From Microcystis sp. T1-4 (GTDB lineage: Bacteria; Cyanobacteriota; Cyanobacteriia; Cyanobacteriales; Microcystaceae): DNA of 18,807 bases. The notes beneath the pieces were generated by a model, which saw only the letters and a program-made list of their open reading frames with translations, did not search any database and was not told the origin of the DNA. The DNA lies in assembly GCF_000297435.1 (NCBI RefSeq), contig NZ_CAIP01000185.1, positions 1 to 18,807 of the forward strand, written 5' to 3'. Position 1 is the stretch's first letter, and every line of letters begins with the position of its first letter. Shown piece after piece: positions 13,578 through 18,807 of the stretch. The translations under genes were made by a program, and so were the position numbers.

Positions 13578-15830
13578 TTAATCTTCTTCTAAGTCGTCAT
13601 AACTTGCTGAACTGCCACCGCTAACCGTAACTAGATCGATTTGCTGACGATAATAGTCTACATCTTTTACCTCCACTTCCACCTCATCACCGAGACGATA
13701 GGCAACGCGATTTTTCCGTCCTACCAAACAGCTATGACGGGCGCGATATTCGTACCAATCATCCTTGAGAGAAGAAACATGAACCAACCCTTCCACTAAT
13801 AAATCGGAAATTTCCACGAAGAAACCATAGGATTGTACACCGGTAATTAAGCCGCGAAAAACTTGACCCATTCTTTCTTTCATTTTCTCGGCTTTTTTCA
13901 ATCCTTCTAGGTCTTTTTCCGCATCTTCAGCAATTTTTGAGCGATCATTGAGATGGGAAACAATGAGGTGACTTTCTTCTTCTAACTCCTCCTGAATTTG
14001 GCTTGGTAGAATATTCCAATTAATCTGTCCATGACAGCTATTACTGCCCAAATTAACCCCGACTTTGACGATTTTGCTGCGGCGATCTTTCCCCTCTGTT
14101 AATAGGATTTTTAACACCCGTTGTACCCAAAGATCGGCATATCTTTGCAGGGGTGAGAGACAGTGGGTATAATTGCCAGTATAGGCCAAACCAAAATGGG
14201 GTAAAGGATGGCTGCTATATCTAACTAATTTGAGAGTTTCTTGCAGGAGATAATTGAGGACTTTCACCGATGTGGAAGCGGAAAAAGTGCGGGTGAGATT
14301 TTGATAGTCATTGGGTTTAATCTCCTCCTCGGCAGTTAAATTTAATTCTGCCCCTAAATTATTGGCTAATTTGAGTAAATCCTCCAATTCATCCCAATCC
14401 GGTTCCGATTGTCCACAGTAGATACAGGGCAATTTTAAGGCCTGTAAATGTTCAGCGACAACTTTGCCGGCTAAAATCGCCACTTCTGTCAGTAAAGAAC
14501 GGGCTGGTAAATTATTAGAAGCGAGAACAGTCCCCCCCCGTCCTTCGTCTTTGTAGGGAGAGATTTTGTCTAATTGAATATCAAAACTACCCCGCTGCAG
14601 ACGTTGGGATTTTAGGGTGGGGCAAACGCTGAAAAATAAATCTTTCAGGGTTTCAACGGTATCGGTGGGGGCAGCTGCGCTATCTTCTTCACTGAGCAGA
14701 TCGCGCACCTGTTGATAGGTAAAATGTTGATCCACTTGGATGAGGCTGCGGGTGATTTCGTACTCCACTAGCTCCCCCTTATCATCGAGGGTGACGAGGA
14801 TAGAAATAGCGGGGCGCTGTTCTTGGGGTGACAGGGAACAACGACTGGTAAGGGCAGCTGGAACTAATGGCAGCACTTTTTCGCCTAAATAGACGGCAGT
14901 TCCCCGTTTTTTGGCAACTTTATCCAATAATCCACCCCGTTCAATGTAACGGGTGACATCGCTGATATGAATGGCGACTTGCCAGCGATTTTGGTTGATT
15001 TTCTCTAAAGAAAAGGCATTTTCAATGATCGGGGGATAATCCAGGGGGGTGTCATCTTCGATGGTAAAGGTGAAGAGTTGGGTTAAATCTCGCAGTTGTT
15101 CTTTTTCGCCACTATCGAAGAAATCGGCTAAATTATCGGCAATTTCGAGGGCTTCTGGCGGAAAATTATGGGGTAGATCGTGTTTACAGGAGACGATATC
15201 CGTGTCGGCAGCGGCCTCGGCCGTGGAACCGAGAATGCGAGTAACTTTGCCGATGGGAGGCATTTCCCCTAGGGGATAACGGAGGACGGAAACATGAACG
15301 AGGTGATCGATGTTTTCTTGGAGGTTTTGACCATTTTCGAGGAGATTAAGGGTAAATTTCAGGCGATCATCCAGGGGAACCGCTACGAACTGCTCATTTT
15401 CCTGTTTTACTTGCGCTAGAAGCGAAGGGTTAGCTCGTTCGAGAATTAATCTCACCTCTCCCTCTGGGGAACGACGACGGGTCCCCTCGCGGATGATTTT
15501 GACTAAAACTCGATCGCCATTCCAAGCGTTACTTAGATGATTTTTCGAGACGTAGATGTCATCAGCATCTTCGATATCTTGGATAGCAAAGCAAAATTCT
15601 TTACTGGAACAGCGCAGCTTTGCTTCTACGATATTTTCCTCGATCACGCGACGATAGCGCCCGCGTTCTTTGACAACCATTCCCAGACGTTCCAAAGCAT
15701 CGAGAATCACTTGCAATTTTTCACAGCTTTCGGGATCGTCTTCGCAGCCTAATTTTTTTTCGAGAATTTTACCCGTAGCTAATTTATCATCACTAAGATG
15801 AGAGAGGAGTGTGGCGATCGAGAAGTCCAT
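13578..15830 (-). CDS. zam: Zam-type RNB-family protein with degenerate active site
   Basis: A 750-residue RNase II/R-family protein: an N-terminal winged-helix-like region (about 1-65), CSD-like regions, the RNB domain (about 250-590) and an S1 domain near the C-terminus (about 655-737, GLITGVQSYGFFVEISDLLV). True RNases have a cluster like T-I-D-x-x-x-x-x-D-x-D-D-A. Here the segment is TIEDDTPLDYPPIIENAFSL (256-275): most catalytic Asp positions are lost and residues are inserted. The later S-P-I-R-R-Y motif reads SPLQRYADL. From memory of the literature, cyanobacterial Zam (named for acetazolamide resistance in Synechocystis) is exactly such a degenerate clade and is controlled through conserved cysteines; C29, C36, C74, C80, C215 and C331 are among those present. 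Probably RNA-binding or regulatory rather than an exonuclease. Cotranscribed with the DUF3153 gene. Confidence 0.85.
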   Translation of the reverse strand: MDFSIATLLSHLSDDKLATGKILEKKLGCEDDPESCEKLQVILDALERLGMVVKERGRYRRVIEENIVEAKLRCSSKEFCFAIQDIEDADDIYVSKNHLSNAWNGDRVLVKIIREGTRRRSPEGEVRLILERANPSLLAQVKQENEQFVAVPLDDRLKFTLNLLENGQNLQENIDHLVHVSVLRYPLGEMPPIGKVTRILGSTAEAAADTDIVSCKHDLPHNFPPEALEIADNLADFFDSGEKEQLRDLTQLFTFTIEDDTPLDYPPIIENAFSLEKINQNRWQVAIHISDVTRYIERGGLLDKVAKKRGTAVYLGEKVLPLVPAALTSRCSLSPQEQRPAISILVTLDDKGELVEYEITRSLIQVDQHFTYQQVRDLLSEEDSAAAPTDTVETLKDLFFSVCPTLKSQRLQRGSFDIQLDKISPYKDEGRGGTVLASNNLPARSLLTEVAILAGKVVAEHLQALKLPCIYCGQSEPDWDELEDLLKLANNLGAELNLTAEEEIKPNDYQNLTRTFSASTSVKVLNYLLQETLKLVRYSSHPLPHFGLAYTGNYTHCLSPLQRYADLWVQRVLKILLTEGKDRRSKIVKVGVNLGSNSCHGQINWNILPSQIQEELEEESHLIVSHLNDRSKIAEDAEKDLEGLKKAEKMKERMGQVFRGLITGVQSYGFFVEISDLLVEGLVHVSSLKDDWYEYRARHSCLVGRKNRVAYRLGDEVEVEVKDVDYYRQQIDLVTVSGGSSASYDDLEED

Positions 15831-16251
15831 CTGACAATAATCCTTACTTACAAGACACTGACGGAATCGTGAATAATTAAGTTTAAATACTTAATAATGA
15901 GAAGGTGGATTTAAACCATTGACTCCAGAGATCATCTCTATCGGGGTAATTGCGATCGCTGGTGGTGACAGTGAGGGTAAACTGACCAAGCATCAAACAC
16001 CCGAACCTACCCTGAGCATTATCGAAGCCTTTGTTAGTATAAGCCAATAGCGAACACCGGCAAACTTTTCGGCCATTGCTCGTCTTTCTGGCGGAAGCTT
16101 CAGCCTAGTAGAATCTTCTTACTGTGGGCAAGGCTAATCCTAGCACTGAAAATTTTATCTAACCTTTAATCTTAGCAAGAACTTGCTACATTTTTCCATA
16201 ATTACGATAGAGTATTCTAATATAAGTACAAAAGAACTCGAAAAAGTCACC
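15831..16251. other. Divergent intergenic region between zam and the 16252 gene
   Basis: About 420 bases must hold the promoters for zam (-) and the next gene (+). No strong -35/-10 pair stands out on either strand. A stop-free frame at 15901-16050 (+) reads TPEIISIGVIAIAGGDSEGK and continues to TAG 16048-16050. After that stop the same frame runs on as RTPANFSAIARLSGGSFSLV up to TAA. It has no ATG and I do not recognise it. It may be a worn coding relic or chance. A HIP1 octamer lies at 15952-15959. Confidence 0.4.
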
Positions 16252-17073
16252 ATGTTGCAAAAGTTACGCCAACGTTACCCCCAAGTTGCCCTGATTAGTG
16301 AGTTAGTTCAAATCGATCATGGCAAGTATATTGTGAAAGCGATCGTGGAAATTGAAGGAAAAACGGTTGTTACAGGTTTAGCAGCAGCAGATACGGTGGA
16401 AATCGCCGAAGATAGAGCCAGAGAACGGGCTTTACTGCTTTTAGAGGCTGAAAGCACCCCCGATCTCCAGCTTGTGGAAAAAATCAGCCCCAATAATATT
16501 TCTCTACCGGAAGATTTACCTAAACCCGTCCCTAGTGCCAAAAAATCGACTAAAACGGCTAAAGTCACTGAAATACCTCGTCCTGAAGCTAAAATTGAAC
16601 CAGAATTACCCCAAGTTAAGGATATTCCCCCAGCTAAAATTGAACCAGAATTACCCCAAGTTAAGGATATTCCCCCAGCTAAAATTGAACCAGAATTACC
16701 CCAAGTTAAGGATATTCCCCCGGCTAAAATTGAGCCGGAATTACCCGAAGTTAAGGATATTCCTTTACCAGAACCAGAGCCTTTATTATTAGAAACGGAA
16801 ACCGATAATTACTCCTTATTAACAGAATTGCCAGAAGAAGCGAATTTAACTGAAGAAGAACCCCCAGAACCGGAGCCAGTTGTTGTTATTCCCGAAGAAA
16901 TCGATTATTCAGTCCTTAAAACTAAAATTGATGTGGAGATGAAACGATTAGCTTGGACCACAGAAAAAGGTCGGGAATACCTGATTTCTACCTATGGCAA
17001 AAAGTCACGTTTACTCCTAACTAACGAGGAGTTATTAGAATTTTATAACTACTTATCTAGTATCAGTGCCTAA
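16252..17073 (+). CDS. Cyanobacterial protein of unknown function with repeat linker
   Basis: From ATG 16252 the protein has 273 residues. Residues 1 to about 70 form a compact alpha/beta domain (LQKLRQRYPQVALISELVQI ... VEIEGKTVVTGLAAADTVEIAEDRARERAL). The ending A-E-D-R-A-R-E-R-A-L-L-L is reminiscent of the 'aEdrAigRAL' helix of RAD52/ERF-like single-strand annealing proteins, but this is only a resemblance. Residues about 80-215 are a Pro/Glu-rich linker with four 15-residue repeats. The last ~55 residues form a helical domain (VEMKRLAWTTEKGREYLIST, then RLLLTNEELLEFYNYLSS) seen in other cyanobacterial proteins. The frame is open back to a TTG at 16183, but ATG 16252 gives the clean domain start. 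No signal peptide; probably cytosolic, and it may bind nucleic acid. Confidence 0.72.
   Translation: MLQKLRQRYPQVALISELVQIDHGKYIVKAIVEIEGKTVVTGLAAADTVEIAEDRARERALLLLEAESTPDLQLVEKISPNNISLPEDLPKPVPSAKKSTKTAKVTEIPRPEAKIEPELPQVKDIPPAKIEPELPQVKDIPPAKIEPELPQVKDIPPAKIEPELPEVKDIPLPEPEPLLLETETDNYSLLTELPEEANLTEEEPPEPEPVVVIPEEIDYSVLKTKIDVEMKRLAWTTEKGREYLISTYGKKSRLLLTNEELLEFYNYLSSISA
16588..16767 (+). repeat. 45-bp in-frame tandem repeat x 4
   Basis: Four head-to-tail 45-bp units (from 16588, 16633, 16678 and 16723), each encoding AKIEPELPQVKDIPP. The first three peptide units are identical and nearly identical in DNA; the fourth reads AKIEPELPEVKDIPL with scattered synonymous changes. Being a multiple of three, copy-number change would keep the frame and only lengthen the Pro/Glu-rich linker. 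Confidence 0.9.
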
Positions 17074-17285
17074 TTACTAAACCTGCTGCATAAATCAAAA
17101 ATCTTCCCTTAAGTGAGGAGTCTCCGAGCCATTATTCTCCCAGTCAGGAGAAGCAGCAAGAAATAGATTATTTTCTAGCAGTAGAAAAGCGATCTTTTTC
17201 GGGAAAATGCGATTAAAAACTCACTTTTGCGGGAGATATAATAAAAAAGGAAGCTATTAACTGCCAGTCTTTTTTTCCCTATCTC
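17074..17285. other. Convergent intergenic stretch, little recognisable
   Basis: Between the 16252 gene and the heptamer array. A 6-bp hairpin TTCTCC-CAGTCA-GGAGAA lies at 17135-17152 without a T-run. A run of seven T's near 17271 has no convincing stem before it. No ORF of note on either strand. Confidence 0.4.
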
Positions 17286-17374
17286 ACTGATAACTGATAA
17301 CTGATAACTGATAACTGATAACTGATAACTGATAACTGATAACTGATAACTGATAACTGATAACTGATAACTGA
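17286..17374. repeat. Heptanucleotide repeat array, ACTGATA x ~12.7
   Basis: 89 bases of uninterrupted ACTGATA units, without a visible substitution, ending one base before the stop codon (17376-17378) of the minus-strand META-domain gene. It is therefore its immediate 3' flank. The perfect regularity suggests recent expansion and probable length variation between strains. STRR-type repeat, not CRISPR (7-bp unit, no spacers). Confidence 0.92.
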
Positions 17375-17375
17375 A

Positions 17376-18668
17376 TTAATTTCTCACCGCTTCTGTTTCC
17401 GCTTCTTTGGGAACAACCACTGGCAATCCGCTGACTGTTTCAATTTGATAAATAACGCGACTTAATTGGGAAGGACAACAGAGAGGATCCGTGTCTTTAT
17501 AGCGATTAAAAACGACAATAATTCGATCGCTATTTTGTAAAACAATTCTCTGAGATGCCCCATCAGCGCGAGAATCCATCGGTCGCGGGGAAAGAGTGCC
17601 AGCGAATTTACCATCGACAAAAACAAAGTCTTGATAACCCATCGGTCGGCACATTCCATCCACTCCACTCATGGCCGAAATAATGCTAGTTTTCCCATAG
17701 GTTTGCACGGCCCCGTACAGTAACCATCCTGCTTTATTAAGTGCTTGTTCATTGGCAGTAATTGCCGGACGAACCTGTTCACGACACTGGTTATCGATCA
17801 CGGTTTTAACGGGAGATTTTGGGATAGGTGCCTTGGCTTTATTCCAATTAGTTAACGGTCGATCAAACCAAGCTCGCGGAGTCTCTTTTTCTGGGGTTTG
17901 GCTAATAACTTCTAATAGTTTCCATGTTTCGGAATTTTGATTATTAGCTGGATTGGAGACGGTTTCAACGCTAACTTTAATTTGATAGAAAAATCCTGGT
18001 TTATAATCAAATCCCTCGATACTATTGGCAAACAATCTCCAGTTTTCCTCTGGTTTTTCTCGCATCTGTAAACAGTCTTTGGTTGTGCCTTGGCTGCAGG
18101 GTTGTTTCCTAGAATTGATATAAATTGTCTTTTCCGTGCGTGTGGTGGTCGGTGCGGGGGTAAAAGTGAGTATTCCTAAACCTTCGGGAGTACGATAAAA
18201 TAATTGTAAATCGCCCTTAGCTGTCACTTGGAATTGTTCCACTCCTTGCAAGGCGGCCAGATATTGATTTTCCTGTTTCATCTCCGGTTCCGGACAAGCT
18301 TTTTTGGTAGTAGCGATCGCTTGGTTGATCTGAAGCGTGCCATTGTTGACTTGATAGCCGGTATTATACTGGTTGCATCCGGCCGAACCACTGAGGATAT
18401 TTTTCTGGAAAGCGGCGGTAATTTCCGTTTCTTTGACCAAACTTCCGGCTGTCCAACCCCTTAGTTTCCATCGAGTCCCCTCCAAAGGGGAAGTATTAGC
18501 GATCGCCACTTTTGCTGCTAAAGCACAACTTAGGGCAATTGTCAAGAAAATTCCCGTTTTTTTGGCGTTCAAAATTGCTATTCTCCTCGTCAAAGCAACA
18601 ATTCTATTATGGCTTGGGGCGGTTGCCCGGCGGCCCGGGATAAAGGGTAGAAAAAGACTTTTCCCCAT
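17376..18668 (-). CDS. Exported META / DUF4377 / LppP-LprE three-domain protein
   Basis: A 430-residue exported protein. A signal segment (about 38-57, IFLTIALSCALAAKVAIA, likely cleaved after AIA) is followed by a META/HslJ domain (about 60-172; PLEGTRWKLRGW, GSAGCNQYNTGY). Next come a DUF4377-like domain (about 180-258; IYINSRKQPC, then WKLLEVISQTPE) and an LppP/LprE-like domain (about 285-415; GYQDFVFVDGKFAGTLSPRP, CCPSQLSRVIYQIE). Function is unknown; META/HslJ proteins are linked to envelope stress. Two starts are possible. ATG 18668 has a good AAGGAG about 8 bases upstream but leaves a 37-residue basic lead. TTG 18572 has GAGGAG about 10 bases upstream and would give a standard signal peptide. 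Several Cys pairs fit a disulphide-forming compartment. Its 3' end abuts the ACTGATA array. Confidence 0.82.
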   Translation of the reverse strand: MGKSLFLPFIPGRRATAPSHNRIVALTRRIAILNAKKTGIFLTIALSCALAAKVAIANTSPLEGTRWKLRGWTAGSLVKETEITAAFQKNILSGSAGCNQYNTGYQVNNGTLQINQAIATTKKACPEPEMKQENQYLAALQGVEQFQVTAKGDLQLFYRTPEGLGILTFTPAPTTTRTEKTIYINSRKQPCSQGTTKDCLQMREKPEENWRLFANSIEGFDYKPGFFYQIKVSVETVSNPANNQNSETWKLLEVISQTPEKETPRAWFDRPLTNWNKAKAPIPKSPVKTVIDNQCREQVRPAITANEQALNKAGWLLYGAVQTYGKTSIISAMSGVDGMCRPMGYQDFVFVDGKFAGTLSPRPMDSRADGASQRIVLQNSDRIIVVFNRYKDTDPLCCPSQLSRVIYQIETVSGLPVVVPKEAETEAVRN

Positions 18669-18755
18669 TTCTCGACTCCTTCCCTTGGCTTGATTCTATC
18701 AGAGGCCAAGGCCGATAGTCGCCCCCCGATTGCAGAGGTTTTATCGTCCTCCAAT

Positions 18756-18794
18756 GGTCAAAAGTTGACCCTGGTTCATCCTAAGCAGTATAAT
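18756..18794 (+). promoter_or_regulatory. Promoter with palindromic operator over the -35 box
   Basis: TTGACC (18765-18770), an 18-bp spacer, then a perfect TATAAT (18789-18794). The -35 hexamer is the right arm of GGTCAA-AAG-TTGACC (18756-18770), a perfect 6-bp inverted repeat, the right place for a repressor or activator. It should drive a plus-strand gene just beyond the window. It also lies about 90 bases upstream of the divergent META-domain gene. Confidence 0.6.
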
Positions 18795-18807
18795 AAAAAC
18801 CTTGAGC

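Noticed and set aside
17113..17121. ACTCCTCAC on the minus strand, resembling the core of the small RNA Yfr1
   Set aside because: The motif is incomplete (no following AC) and lacks the flanking stem-loops and terminal T-run of Yfr1.
17286..17374. Direct-repeat array that might be taken for CRISPR
   Set aside because: The unit is 7 bp, perfectly tandem, with no spacers and no cas genes nearby; it is an STRR array.

Overview
The window looks like chromosome of a unicellular cyanobacterium, most likely Microcystis or a close relative. Evidence: a zam-type RNB-family gene, DUF1997 and DUF3153 genes, a class I FBPase of cyanobacterial type, at least five perfect HIP1 octamers GCGATCGC (3517-3524, 4082-4089, 15952-15959, 18313-18320, 18499-18506), heptanucleotide tandem repeats at gene ends, and a MITE-like element. 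The species name is an inference. Most of the window is ordinary core chromosome. The accessory signal sits in intergenic pieces at 2.4-2.7, 4.9-5.2 and 10.5-11.5 kb.

Layout. 1-2388 (+): the 3' part of a tightly coupled Mrp-type Na+/H+ antiporter operon (end of mrpD, then mrpE, mrpF, mrpG, a DUF4040 subunit, mrpB), four of whose five junctions overlap. 2389-2710: a gap with a near-consensus orphan promoter, short repeats and a possible 29-codon ORF. 2711-4888 (-): a 725-residue membrane Fe-S protein with a C-terminal EF-hand pair. 4889-5270: a frameshifted stub of a dihydroorotase gene and a tandem duplication. 5271-5873 (+): lepB, convergent with prs (-, 5927-6919), with a strong hairpin terminator between them. 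Then typA/bipA (-) and a DUF1997 gene (-), which is divergent from a short atypical SDR gene (+, 9890-10549).

10550-11566 is about 1 kb without an intact gene. It holds a CAGTRAW heptamer array, the 3' stub of a Uma2-family gene cut off exactly at the edge of a ~504-bp element with ~34-bp inverted ends, an inner 186-bp inverted-repeat unit, a C6/G6 double palindrome and a CCTCTTG heptamer array.

11567-15830 (-): zam, a DUF3153 lipoprotein gene (2 bp apart) and fbp read in one direction. A pair of TTGGCCAA palindromes 30 bp apart lies in front of fbp. 16252-17073 (+): a cyanobacterial protein of unknown function with four 15-residue linker repeats. An ACTGATA heptamer array of nearly 13 units then runs to within 1 bp of the stop codon of a convergent exported META/DUF4377/LppP-LprE protein (-, 17376-18668). 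The right edge carries a promoter with a palindrome over its -35 box, serving a gene outside the window.

Themes: ion homeostasis (Mrp), protein export and envelope (LepB and two exported or lipid-anchored proteins), nucleotide and carbon metabolism (Prs, Fbp), translation and RNA (TypA, Zam). I found no CRISPR array, rRNA, tRNA, intact transposase or complete defence system.
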